The notes below the pieces were generated by a model, which ran no database searches, was not told the DNA's origin, and saw only the letters and a list, made by a program, of their open reading frames with translations. From NCBI GenBank assembly GCA_030411725.1, contig MU839827.1:1922001-1986000 (forward strand): a stretch of DNA of 64,000 nucleotides, in the 5' to 3' direction. The position numbers were made by a program, and so were the translations under genes. This document shows positions 1 through 11,265 of the stretch, one piece after another. Origin of the DNA: Echria macrotheca. Taxonomy: Eukaryota; Ascomycota; Sordariomycetes; Sordariales; Schizotheciaceae. How positions within the stretch are numbered: the stretch's first letter is position 1; each line of letters opens with the position of its first letter.

Positions 1-1200
1 CCACTATCCGGATCTCGAGGGCGATGAGACGCGCCGCAACGTGTGGCTCCACGAAGTGCCTCTAACCCAGACGCACAAGCTGAGAGCCAAGGTCAACAAT
101 GGCAAGGCGCCCTCGTTGGAAGTGTTTTCCGAATTTGACATTCCCACGGTTGCCAGTCTGCTGAAGCTTTATCTGCTGGAACTTCCCGGTAAGTCTGTCG
201 GTCTTTAGATGCTGATGAAAATATGCTAATCCGCCCAGACTCGCTTGTGTCCTCTCATGTGTATGAGATTATTCGGACTATCTACAACACACCAACAGCA
301 GACAGCGACCAAGCCCGCGTCCAGGTCCTGCAGCAAACGCTTTCACAGCTGCGACTAACCAACATCGCAACCTTGGACGCGTGCATGAATCATTTTACCC
401 GGCTGATCGATCTTACCTCGGCAGATGAGGAGTACGTGGTCAAGTTGGCCACGTCTTTGGCACCTTGCATCATGCGGCCACGGACGCAGACATCGCTCAC
501 GATGGAGGAGAAGCACGCCTACCGCTTGATTCGCGATTTGTTTGCGTATAAGGACCCCATCTTTACCGAGCTCAAGCGGCTGTCGACGCAAGGAACGTCT
601 ACCGGGTCCGTCCGCGGCGAGAACAACCGTCCACGGGCCATCTCGACGGATGAGAGCAACCGCAAGGCACACATGGAGGAGCGGAACCGGCTTTTGCTGG
701 AGAAAGCCAGCGGCAGCCGGAGCCGAGCGACGTCCCCGGCGCCGAGTCCGCGCGGACACCGACGGGACAAGAGCAGCGGCGGGCCCGAGACGCGGTTCCC
801 CATCCAGCCGAGCCTGACCAGCCCAACGTCGGAGCGGAACAAGAGGCAGAGCATGGGGCCGGTGCTGCCGAAGCGGACGAGCCTCGAAGTGCCGGATGAT
901 TATCCCATGGGTCTGAGTCATCCGGCCGATGGGAATTTTGTTCTTAACGGCGGGGGGCCTACTATTACTACTACGGCGACGGCGACGGCGGCGCCGCCGA
1001 GCGTGTCGACGGTTGCTGAGCAGATTGCCAAGTTGGAGACGGATTCGCCGCTGGAGAAGCGGAATAGTCTGGGACGGAGCGGGGCTAGGTTTGTAGGCGG
1101 GAGACGGGTGGCAGCGGCGGCGGGGTCGGAGAAGGAGAATAGACGGGATAGTAGCGCCTCGCAGGGGGTGACGCTTGTGGACCGCCCGATGGATTATTAG
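1..1200 (+). CDS. RhoGAP-domain protein, C-terminal part (5' end outside window)
   Basis: Partial gene: exon 1-188 (reading from base 2), intron 189-238 (GTAAGT donor, CTAAT branch, CAG acceptor), last exon 239-1200 ending in TAG. The join reads LELP-DSLVSSHVYE, which matches the second half of a RhoGAP domain (the conserved ASLLKLYL-ELP block is visible as VASLLKLYLLELP). The family stimulates GTP hydrolysis by Rho/Cdc42 GTPases. The arginine finger would lie upstream and is not visible. The long Ser/Arg/Pro-rich tail (last ~200 residues) has low complexity and basic patches, and is probably disordered. The helical end of the domain (SADEEYVVKLATSLAPCIMRP) is intact. By resemblance I favour the fungal F-BAR/DEP/RhoGAP (Rgd2-type) group, but the defining N-terminal domains are not in the window, so this subtype is tentative. 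Confidence 0.85.
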
Positions 1201-3170
1201 TGATTTGTCTGGAGGGTGTGTGGAGTTTTCGCGATACCGTAACGACATGACAGCTTTTTTGAAATGACATGGTTTGGTTTGGTTTGGTTGGAGTGTGTGT
1301 ATGTGTGTATGGGATGTGGTTCGGTTTAAACAAGTATGGAAAAGCTCGGGAATTAGTCTTGCTTTTTTTTTGTTCTGGTCTGTTAGCTTGGAGGAGGAGG
1401 AAGAGGAGGTGTGCTGTGAGGGGGAGGGAGGGTTCTTTGATGTAGGTACTATTCACATCGTCTTTCTGCTGCTTGCTTTGGCGGTTGCATGGATGGCCGG
1501 TGTTTTTCTTTCTCATAGGGTTCATTTTGTGTGTCTTGTTGACATTTGATGAGGGGATGAATATTATGACTATATATACTGATCTGTGGTTGTTCATTGG
1601 TTTACTTTTGTTGTTGTTTGTTGTGTGTGTGTGTGTGTGTAATATGGATACATCTACCGTTTATCGCTGTATACAGTGTGTGTGGGAAATAAGCTCTCTG
1701 CAGGGAATCTTGTGTGTGTATCGAGGTAAGAACTGGCTCAGCAAGAGCTGGGCCAGGTCATCTATCTATCTACACTATTCTGTTACCCTGGTTTGGTTGG
1801 CTGTGAATAGCTTCATCCGTTTGACTCAGTTGCCTGCAAGTAAACAAAGCAATCTGAGCTATGTAGTGTAATATGTTTGTTTGGGAAGAAGAGAGTGAAT
1901 GGGTAGGAACTAAGTAAGGGTTTCCCGGACCGGACCGGATCAGATCGGGATCGGATGTCATTGCTTTTTGCGAATGCCAAGCCTCGAGAATTCGGGACGC
2001 ATCTTCCGGGCGGCAGCCGGGTGGCAATGTTCCGGGAGTTGGCTCTGCCGTGCCGTTCGTAGCGGTCTCCGCGAGGGAATGGGAGGCACGGGAGGGGAGC
2101 CTGGGCTGCCTTGTTGGGGTGGCTGTGCGAAGGGGGCTGCCGCGCAACTGGTTACACAGTACTACCTACGGATTACGATAGCAATACCAATATTGTGTTT
2201 GCTATAACTTGATCACATTCTTGTGGATGAAAAGTTGGGTGAATGTGAATTCAAGAGAGGGCTTTCCTTGAAGAATTCCCAGATGCTATACTATAATAGG
2301 TGTGTTTTACGTCTGAGGAGGAAGATGATATGTCGCTACGGTATTGTTCGGCTGGGCTAGTTGTTTCTGAAGCGGCATATCAATCGGGGATTGCTTCATG
2401 TTGTCTTGGCCTTCTTTGGTTACCTTTTTCTGTTCCTGTGGCTGAAGAGAGCTCAGTAGTGCTCAAACTTTGATTTCCATTGTGAATGGGAAAAAAAAGT
2501 GACTATATGTCTTGGACAATTGCATTGCTTCTTCACAGTCACCTACACAATTAGCACCTCTGTTCGAATGGCACGGATGGGATGACACCAAAGTTGTCAA
2601 CTGTCACTGTCAAAGTCAGCCGCCCCGCCCAGCCAAGCTGTGGACCATCTCCACAGGGCGGCGTCATTGGTCTGTGGCGCTGCAGCAAGCCAGCCAGCTC
2701 CCTGCAATCCCTGTCCCACGACGCCGGGCTGCTGGGCATCGTTGTTGCTTGCTTGCCGCTGCGGCTGCGCCATGCAAAGCCGCTCGCTGTGCGTCCCACG
2801 ACGATGAGGAAGGCCTCTGTTGCGAATTTCCACGCGTCCAGTCCTCCTCCACACCTGTTGTTTTTCAGCTCTCGCTTGGCTTTTTTTGCTTAATTCTTTT
2901 CTGGACCCTCCTTTCCTTCCCCCCTTTTCTTTCTCAGAAATACACAATCGCGATAAACAAAAACGATGCATCTGTAAATTCTTAGCTCCACATCGTTGTG
3001 TGTGTTTTTGCGCCGCGCCGAGCCTCGTTTCGTGACGGATCCATCCGCCCACCACCCCCTTCTGTTTTGTTACTGCCTCCGATCAGGCTCTGAGCGGAAT
3101 ACGACGACGACGACGAACGATACCGACTCCACACGCGCATAACTGAGAGAGAACGACGAGAAAAAAAGAT
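1201..3170. other. Intergenic: RhoGAP 3' flank and MARVEL-gene promoter
   Basis: I see no gene here. Bases 1270-1290 hold a short TTTGG repeat and 1622-1640 a TG microsatellite. Bases 1925-1960 are rich in CCGGA/CGGATC words. From about 2860 to 3070 the plus strand is strongly pyrimidine-rich (CT tracts), as is common just upstream of transcription starts in filamentous fungi. The ORFs in the region mostly start from non-ATG codons and lack any recognisable domain. Confidence 0.6.
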
Positions 3171-4168
3171 ATGTGGGAGGATATGGAATTCGACCCGGAG
3201 AAGATACCGACTTTCAAGTTGGCGGCTCACAGCGCCCAGATCGTCTGCGCTTTTGTGCTGTGGTGTCTCGAGATCGCCGTTTTCCGGGCTGACGGCTCGG
3301 TTATCAATGGGAATGTGGGCTGGACGTTTGCGGTGGTATGTTTGCACACCAGAGAAGGAAATGGAGAGCTGGGTGGTTGACAAGCCGGAAAACAGTGCTT
3401 CCTCTCGATCCCCGCCTGGGTCTACCTGATCATGGCGCCGCGTTTCCCCCGGACGCGCAAGCTCGCCGAGCCGCGCGCCATGGCTGTCGTGGATGGGCTG
3501 TTCGCCTTCATCTGGCTGTCGGCTTTCTCGACGCAGGCCGCGTACAACACGGCCAACCAGTGCGGGACGGCCTGCTCCATGAGCAAGGCCATCGTTGCTC
3601 TCGGCGTGTTTGTCTTGTATGTCCAACCCCTATCCTCCTCCACACTCGATCCAGTTGCTCACACCGCGGGGATAGCCTCTTCTTCTGCGTCTCGACCTTC
3701 CTCTCCATCTACACAGTCAAGTACTGGCAATGGCACAACCGCCTGCCCGGCTACGACAAGCTCGTCCTGCAAAACCAGAACATCGACCCGGACAAGGCCG
3801 CCTTCTCGCTCGCGCCCCACGACGAGGAGGCCTACGCGCCCGTGAGCACCGACGACCACGACCACGACCCGGCGGGACGGCCCGGCGCGCACTCGGACTA
3901 CTCGGACCCGTACGGCGCGCCGAGCCGCGTGTCGGAGCCGTATGGGGGTGCGGGCGCCGTCGCGGCAGGCAGCACCGTCAGCGGGCTCGCGCAGAATCCG
4001 TTCCAGCAGGATAACCCGTTTGATAGCGACACCGAGTATCACCGGACGAGTCCGGGGCCGTCGGCTACCGGGGGACGATATGCGCCGCCGTCGGCGCAGG
4101 ACGAGTTTGAGGACGAGCATCGGCCTGTTGCGTTTCCTAGTGCCAACTATGATCGGATTGCGAGGTAA
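3171..4168 (+). CDS. MARVEL-domain membrane protein with NPF motifs in the tail
   Basis: Three exons: 3171-3335, 3396-3616 and 3676-4168 (introns with GTATGT donors and CAG/TAG acceptors; frame kept at both joins). The N-terminal ~140 residues hold four hydrophobic segments of a MARVEL-type bundle: one starting around residue 16 (HSAQIVCAFVLWCLEIAVF), one over the first splice (WTFAVCFLSIPAWVYLIM), one in AVVDGLFAFIWLSAF, and one over the second splice (ALGVFVFLFFCVSTF). The family sits in the plasma membrane or cortical compartments; its molecular role is poorly defined. The remaining ~150 residues form a hydrophilic, probably cytosolic tail with two closely spaced NPF tripeptides (NPFQQDNPF). 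NPF is the classical ligand of EH domains in endocytic adaptors, so a link to endocytosis is inferred. The start is the first ATG after a CT-rich leader. Confidence 0.85.
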
Positions 4169-4388
4169 CCATGTCAGCAGCGGGCTGGCTTGAGGATGGA
4201 CGACATAAAGTAAGGCAGTTTGTGCAAACAGAGAAGGGGGTGAGGGACTAGGTCTAGAGGTGGGTATGAATATGCAACGGACGAGCGGCGTCAGATATAT
4301 GTATTTGGGTGTTACGGCGGGCGTATCAAACGGTCCTGGTGTTTTTTCGGCGTCACAGAGGGGTTAGGTAAATAAATCAGACGAGATA

Positions 4389-4389
<1 letters not shown>

Positions 4390-4433
<44 letters not shown>
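4390..4433. repeat. (CA)22 microsatellite
   Basis: An uninterrupted CA dinucleotide run lies between the convergent 3' ends of the MARVEL and NOP16 genes (gap 4169-4535). It is likely length-polymorphic. Nothing else is evident in this 367-base gap. Confidence 0.95.
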
Positions 4434-4434
<1 letters not shown>

Positions 4435-4535
4435 GCATCAAATTTTCTGCTCTTGATGCCCATTTCTTTTGTAGACCGTGGTGACTCATGAACAAACGCC
4501 AAACTCCAAACCATTGATGCGAGAGAAAAAAATAA

Positions 4536-5240
4536 TCAGCTAAGCAACCCAGCCTTGCGCAACCTCCTCCGAATATCCGCCGCCGTCTGCTGCATCGGAT
4601 TCAACTTGCGGTCCCTAGCCATCCCCTCGACATCCTCCCCATGCCTCCCGACCAGATCCCTAAGCCACTCGACCTCCCGCTCGCTCTGGTGTCGTTTTTT
4701 CGGTTCCGTAGGCCGCGCCGCCTCGCGCTCGAGTTCCTGTACTACGATCGGCTTACGCTTCTTCCTCCCATCTTCTAGCCCGGCCCATTCCTCGCCGTCG
4801 TCTTCTATGTCTGAGGTTTCGGAGGACGAAGGGATGTCGTTGAGCGGGTCGCCGAGGGGGTTGGGATCGCTTAGGACTTTGAGGATGCGACCTGTTGCGG
4901 GGTCGCGTTCGACTTTTACTTCGTTTATCGAGAGGAGGCCGCGGTCTGTTGGGGTGTGGGATAGGGGGGTTGAGGAGGAGGAAGAGGAGGAGGGGGGGGC
5001 GCCTAGTTTTGCGACGAGGCCGAAGCGGGTGTAGTTTTGGGAGAGGGTTGCTTTTTTGTCCCTTTTTTTTGGTGGTGAAGTTAGAAATGAGAAAGTGTGG
5101 AGGGAGGGGAGAAGGGGAATATACCAGTTGCGGGCTATGATGCCGTTGCCGGATGGGTTGAGGACCTTCTTGCGGATCGTGGGCATTGTTACTTTTGCGC
5201 GCGAGGAGCGGCGCTTGCGTTTCTGGAGTTCGCGGCCCAT
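4536..5240 (-). CDS. NOP16: Nop16-family 60S ribosome biogenesis protein
   Basis: Minus-strand gene of two exons: 5240-5125 and 5061-4536. The intron starts GTATAT, has a CTAAC branch and ends in an A-run AG. The spliced product is about 213 residues. The N-terminus MGRELQKRKRRSSR and the following KKVLNPSGN...RNWDKKATLSQNY are the signature of Nop16, a nucleolar protein needed for assembly of the large ribosomal subunit. The C-terminus (EWLRDLVGRHGEDVEGMARD, then NPMQQTAADIRRRLRK) also matches the family. The middle is low-complexity (Ser run, then acidic ED-rich segment). Splicing is required: read through, the intron would insert a foreign stretch between RNW and DKK. The gene converges with the MARVEL gene. 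Confidence 0.93.
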   Translation of the reverse strand: MGRELQKRKRRSSRAKVTMPTIRKKVLNPSGNGIIARNWYIPLLPSLHTFSFLTSPPKKRDKKATLSQNYTRFGLVAKLGAPPSSSSSSSTPLSHTPTDRGLLSINEVKVERDPATGRILKVLSDPNPLGDPLNDIPSSSETSDIEDDGEEWAGLEDGRKKRKPIVVQELEREAARPTEPKKRHQSEREVEWLRDLVGRHGEDVEGMARDRKLNPMQQTAADIRRRLRKAGLLS

Positions 5241-7714
5241 TTTGGTATTTTAATTATTTCTTGATTTTAATTCTTTGGTTATTCGTGGGCTTGGGTTTGT
5301 AGAAGGTCGGGGAAGAGAGGGCGAGATAACTTGGTCGTTGCTGTGTCGTTGGTGTTGAAAATTCGAGATCTTCTGCGCGGAGGATCGAACTTTTTAGTGG
5401 GGCCTTGCCTTATCGATGCCGCTCAATGCGGGGTGTTAGTGAAAGGGTTCATCCAACCTTTTTGTTTTGACAGCTCTTACAGTAGGAGCCTCTGTTACTA
5501 TGGGGCGAAACTTTTCTTTTCACTTAAATTCGTTCATGTAACTTTTTGAATTCTCATATATTGACGATGAGGCTCAGTTTTGTAATGTTGGACAGTACAA
5601 AATCAACGGTGCTGTTTATGCTGTTAGCAGCTGTCCTCGACTCGACGAATCACAGATTCGAATTGAGCAGTAGAGTCAAAGTCTGATCAACTGTTACTAA
5701 TCAAGCTGGCACTTTTGCCAGCATCTACAGCTTCATCCCTTGGCAACGTTTATCTTGGATACCCGAACTGGGATTGGGTCCAGACGCTGGGAGGAAGCGC
5801 AGCATAGAGTGGTATATTCGGTCCCCTAGTTCTGGTCCGTCTTCTAACTGGCAAATAGCAGGCACTTAACATCAAGAGTACGGGCTCAGACAAGATCCTC
5901 GAGTTTGTTTTGATTCGATGCAGAGACTGTGAGGATCGGTCTTCTAGGAGTCACGACTTAGGTCACTTCCACTCTCCCCCGGATATCGGTAACGGCAGCT
6001 TTATCGCCTTGCGCTTGGCTCTTCCGAGGTTCTTCTAGTCAAGTTGAGACACGGTCTTGAAGGCTTCGTCGACATCGAATGGCTGGGTTGTCGGCAGCCG
6101 TGTCGACAGCTGGCCACTTGTTCGAGACTTGAACCTATGCCTGGTACTGGCATGGCTCCAAGGTCGATTGCAGGTTCGCGAATGCCTTACTTACGTGCCA
6201 CCTGTTTGAAAAAGATGCCATCGTCGAAAGGGGACCCTTCGACAGCTTCCTTGAATTCAGAGCCCAGACTTGAAGCCACCAGCGAGTACTCAGCACGTCC
6301 AATATTCGAGCCTGGCGGTTTCATAAACACATAGCGTCAAGGCCGCTGTTGATCATCGACGGCAACAGTGCTGTATACGGCTACGTGCAGAAATATACAA
6401 TTACCCCTGAGATGGACATGATGGCGTCTAACACAAGTCTATCACAAGCAACTGTTGCACCCCCTTACCCCTCATCAACGAAACGGCCAAGTAACCTCGG
6501 ATGAGGCATTTGCAACTCCCTCGCTACAATCGCAAGACTAATTTCATTCTCAAACCAGGACCTCGTCGTGGCTTAGACGCCGTTGATACGCACGGGGCAT
6601 GCGACGTTGGGAGCATTAAACGCGAATCTCCGTCGTCGTCGGGCCAAGAACCCGAGATCGATCTACGATGCGATGTGGATGCGATGCGATGCGAAGCCGA
6701 AGCCGATGAGAGGTCCCACTCCAGAAAAGATGTTATCGCCAGCCCTGTTGATGCCAGTTTACTAGCACACCGGATCCATCACCGACAAAGCGAAATCGAG
6801 AGATCGACCTTCCCAACCCGATCACTGGCGGTCCCTTCAATACCACACCAATCTATATCACCGTGCCATCCCGCCCTTTTGCTGCGCGCCCATGTCCCGA
6901 GCTTTTTTGTCTCCTGTTCACCCAGCTACTCTAGATACCCAAAGCAAGCTTCCTTTCCGAGTCTAGTTCTAGTAGCAGGGTAGGTACCATCGCGCCAAGA
7001 CCTGCGAACAAACCCAACCCAATCCGACGCTATATTCCCACCTCCCGGTCTATATTTCGTCGGGAGCTATCGAGCTTCCACATGTAAACATACCGAGTTG
7101 CTTTCTTCTTCTTCCAAGATACAAACTGCCGCCCTTGCATACTTACTCCACCGGCATGTCTTCTAGAATCAAGCGAAGCTGTCGAGCGAGAGGTGTGACG
7201 CTTACACGCCGGTACAACCCTGACTGTATGTAACTATCAACGGCGCTCTGAGTCCCACTACACTATACCCCCCATCTAGACCTGGGCACGCGATATTCCC
7301 CTGCAAATGGCAGTCTTGTCGTCGTCGGGCGGATGGCCAAGCATCTTCTTCGAGACCTTCTAGAAGCGGGTGGATCACGCGCCGAGGCCGAGGCCGATGG
7401 CCTTGGAAGCTTCCCTGACCCTCTGCTCTGGTCTACTTCCCCCTACTTACACTCGAGCTTCATGCCCGCTAGTGAGATACAGGGCTAGGTCTAGATGCTA
7501 GCCCCGATGCTCTTTCCCCCCTTCATCTAACCCCCTCCCTCCCTCTCTAACCTCCGGTCTCCCTATTTCGTGCGTGCCGACAGGACTAGGTACGTTAGAC
7601 CGGCAGTGAAGGTAGGTACACCTCTCTACTTCTCCGTAGGCGGGCATCATCCGTCTGCCTCCTCCCCTCCCGCCCGCTTCCCTTGGCAACGGGGTACCTC
7701 GTTACGCAGAAAGC

Positions 7715-7729
7715 TAGGTAGGTAGGTAG
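7715..7729. repeat. Short TAGG tandem repeat
   Basis: About four units of TAGG in a row. The same word recurs near 19700-19720 and 24920-24935. These clusters are a recurrent intergenic motif in this window. Confidence 0.8.
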
Positions 7730-8036
7730 CCCGGACAACCCATCCAAACGACGATATCTGTACGGGGTAGATACCTCACCGGGCGGAAGCGCTTATACCC
7801 AAACCTACCCCAGCCCCCAGCCCCCGACCCTGAACCCCCACCCTCTAATCCCCCTCCCACTTCTTCTAAGGTAGCCGACCGATGAACCAGGCTCTGCCTG
7901 ATACATAGCAGATAGACCAGTACAGTAGTAGTAGTGGTAGTTAATCCATCCATCCTGCATATCACATATCACGGAGAAGATGTCCCGCCCGGTAGTTCTA
8001 GACAAGGGATACTCCCAAGATCCCAACCAAGGTGAT

Positions 8037-8062
8037 ACCTTTACCTTACCTTACCTTACCTT
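8037..8062. repeat. TTACC pentanucleotide repeat
   Basis: Four perfect TTACC units at 8041-8060 with partial units on both sides. It is a simple tandem repeat in non-coding DNA. Confidence 0.9.
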
Positions 8063-8662
8063 AACCTAGCTACACACACCGCAATCTCTTGTGTATGCTG
8101 ACCGACCGACTTACGTACTTACGTAACTATCCAGACTAGCTCTATCCAGTATCCAGAGAAGAGGGGATCACAAGACCACGAGGGGTCGGTCTAGAATACC
8201 TCACGAGTTACACCGGTCTCACACCACTCTCTACCTCTCATGCCATGTCAAGAGCTCGCTAGGTCTAGGTCTAGACGAAAAAGTGGAACCCGTTTCTTCA
8301 GTAGCTCCCTGTACGTATTAACTAGTAGCATGGCCGAGACCAACGAGATGGACACACACACACAGCACGGTTTATTATAACAAATATAAAATAATAGCTG
8401 GCATTCGTATCTAAGGTATCGGTGCAGCCGCCATGTATCAGACCGACTCCGCTAGGTAATAACTCCCCCAATTCAGACATCCACTCCGTATTCCCCACCC
8501 CATAAGCGCCTCATCCCGCACAAACCCCCATATATGCCACCCCAAGTCGTCCAATATATGCATACATGATACAAGGCATAGCGCCCGCCATAGCCTGGTC
8601 GTAGATATTCAATCAAGACAAAAGAGATCCTGCTCCTGCATGTCATTCATCGCTCCATCGTT

Positions 8663-11265
8663 TCAGAACATGATCCACTCCATCTCCAGCCCCGGTCCCC
8701 CGATAACCTTGGTCCAGTTGAATGGCCCGTGCCGATTCATACCCGAATGCTTCGCTTCCTCCTTCCAATCCCCTGCCCACAGGCGCTCCAACACATCAAG
8801 AGCCGCCAGGTTGTTCATGTAGCCGCTGCGCGCCATAATCTCGCGGCATCGGGACCGCACAATATTCTGCTGCAGCTCATTGACACACTCGCTGCCGGCC
8901 ACAAACAGGGGCCAAAGCAAGAACTTCTCGGCGTTGCTGCCCGCCTCGAGACTTGTCGCGTAGTAAACCACCTGGCTGACCAGGTTGCGGAAGTTGCTGT
9001 GCGTGCTCGATACGCTCGGGTTCGCTAGCCGCTCCGTGTAGAGAAGTGCCGCATACCGGAATGCCTCGCTTAGCGAGCCAAGATCGCGCACCTGCGCACC
9101 TGTTGGTGGCGATGTCGACGACGCCGGGAGCAGTGATGTAACCACCCGCGACGCGTCAAACTCCCAGCTCTGCAGGGCGATGCGCGCGTCCTTCCACTCG
9201 CGCCAGAACGTGCTCCGGTGGTCGTCGAACGATGTCGGCGAGTGCAGCGATGCACTGTTGAGGATCTCGTCCTCGTCGATCGTGGTGAAGCCGCTGTCGA
9301 ATCGTGGGAGGCCAAAGAGGTGGTCAGATCCCAGTGAGGAAGACGCCTTGAAAGCCGCCGTCAGCGGCGAGGCAGCTCGAGACGACGACATAGTTCGGCT
9401 GTGGTTAGACCCAGTAAGAAGATTCTGTACCGGCCGGTGCTGCGAAAGGAGGTTGAGACGACCCAGCTTGATGATCGTCTTGAAGAGTTCCCGATCACAT
9501 CCGACGAGGTTTTCGGAGCCCGGAGGGAGAAGCTGGGCGTCCGGCAGGACTCCAAAAAATGAAGTGTTGAGCTGTGCCTCCCTGTCATTCACACTGGCCG
9601 AAATGGCGTCAAAGTATGTGAAGAGGGCCTCCATCCAAGCGGCGTCTCGCGTCAGGGGGAACGGAGACATTCGTCGCATGCCCAAAATCTTCTTGACGCC
9701 CGCAAACTGTGTCTGGAATTTGGCGACACCGGACTCGGCCATCCGGTAGTGGCAAAGGAGCAAGATGGTGGCCAACACCGAGTCGTGTGTCGACTTCTCC
9801 TGATCGTTGAGCTGCTCGTTGAGGAGGCGAACGGCGATATTCCTATGCTGGTACTCCTCCGATAGAGATTGGTCCTCGGGCTGCGAGTCGGATGCGCTGT
9901 CGATAGGATCAAGTCGCTTCTCGCCCAAGTCCCTACCATGCTGCCCCAGGCTTAGCCTTCGCTTCATCCGCAGGTTGCAGGCGGCGAGTGCGCATATCGC
10001 GTGCTGAAGACTCCTGCTGCTGGTGCTGAGCTGCAGAATGTGTTCCCTAAAGGGGTTACCTGGCCCGTCAATGAAGACCATGCTTGGGCACATGGTCTTC
10101 TCATAGTAGTCCATAAAGAAAGGCATCTTCGAGATGATATCCGGGCTCACTTGCAAAACAGGCGAGGCAGGTTGCGAGGGAAACGACGATGGCCACGGGA
10201 AACCATGGTGATCAGGAACGCTGTGAGATACCGATTCATCATCTGCGCTCGAGGTAGCCCAGAATGGGGCGTGCGACTGCGCGCTTGTGCTGTACGTCTC
10301 CAAATCAGGAGTCCCGGGCACTATATGCTCGTCAGTTACCGAATATAAATCTTAGAGCGTCGGGCCATACCGAAGATATCGCATTCCTGAACAAGCTTGC
10401 GGCTCAGTTGCGATTCCAGCGTGTCCACGTGGGAGAGATGGGAATGAAGACTCGAGGCGGGCTCAGATGGAGAGAAGGCGAGGCTGGGACAGGAAGTCGG
10501 CGCTCTCGGCTGCTCAATCATAATGGCGGAGACCGGGCTTTGTGGGATAGGCGAGGCATGAGTCGGGTAGCTGTCGTACATCACAGTCGGGCTGTGTAGG
10601 AAAGGCGGGAGGTCATCCCTGGGAAACGAATGGGCCATCGGCGACATGTATTCGATGTCGCTCATTGCGTCCATATGCGTCCCCATCATCTCACCCGGCG
10701 AAGATACCGGCAAGGGCAGGCTCCTGCCCGGGAATCGTGGCCCGTCGTCCGTGGGAAAAGGAATGTGAGTCCATCCGGCCGGCGCGCTGTCGATCGGAGA
10801 CATGTGTGACATGTCATAGGGATGGAAGGGCGATGGCGGAACCGACGTGTTGCGACCCTGCTGCTCGATCTCTTCGCGGGCGACGCGGTCGTCCTGCTCG
10901 CCCGGCCATTGGGCATTCGACGTGGTGGAACTCGTACGGGCGCGGACCGGCGACTTCAGGTTGCTGAGAGCCTTGCCGTTGTTCACAGGGGGCGCTTTGG
11001 CGATGGGGAGCGAGAGTCCACGGAGCTTGCCCCGGCTGGCCACGCCGACTCCCCAGGTGAGCTGCGTCTTGTAGCCCGAGCATTCGTTGCCGATCTCGAG
11101 ACACTGAGAGCAGTAGGGCCTCCTCCGGTCACACTTGACGTTCCGCTTGGCGCAGGTGAAGCAATCGTCGGCGGCGCCTCCGGCCGGGGCTCTCCTCCTC
11201 CGCTTCCGCGCAGAGGCGGCATCCTTGGCCGCAGCCGGCGCATTGTTGTTGGGCGGGGCCGTCAT
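8663..11265 (-). CDS. Zn2Cys6 transcription factor with fungal regulator (middle) domain
   Basis: Two exons: 11265-10371 and 10320-8663, intron of 50 bases (GTATGG donor, TAG acceptor), giving about 850 residues. The first true ATG is at 11265 (MTAPPNNN); the open frame extends further upstream but only from a TTG. A basic run (RKRRRR, residues 20-25) is followed by a complete binuclear zinc cluster with cysteines at 35, 38, 45, 52, 55 and 62 (CFTCAKRNVKC...CSQC...C). After it comes the motif TWGVGVASRGKLRG, shared by one clade of these factors. Residues ~120-300 are low-complexity Pro/Ser. The second exon carries the helical region typical of the Fungal_trans_2 family (LQHAICALAACNLRMKRR, later LLLCHYRMAESG). 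It is a sequence-specific nuclear regulator; its targets cannot be read from the sequence. It lies alone, facing a very long upstream desert. Confidence 0.9.

Larger units (their letters stand above)
5241..8662. other. Gene-free stretch (3.4 kb) between NOP16 and the Zn2Cys6 gene
   Basis: This holds the NOP16 promoter side and the 3' flank of the transcription factor gene. I find no coding region with a domain or a convincing exon chain, and no tRNA-like B box. The second half is rich in TAGGTA/CTAGGTCTAGA words and short tandem repeats, with a CA run at 8349-8363. It is probably non-coding. Confidence 0.55.

Noticed and set aside
355..1248. Long antisense ORF over the RhoGAP exon
   Set aside because: Arg-rich shadow of the GC-rich coding strand; the plus strand carries the conserved domain.
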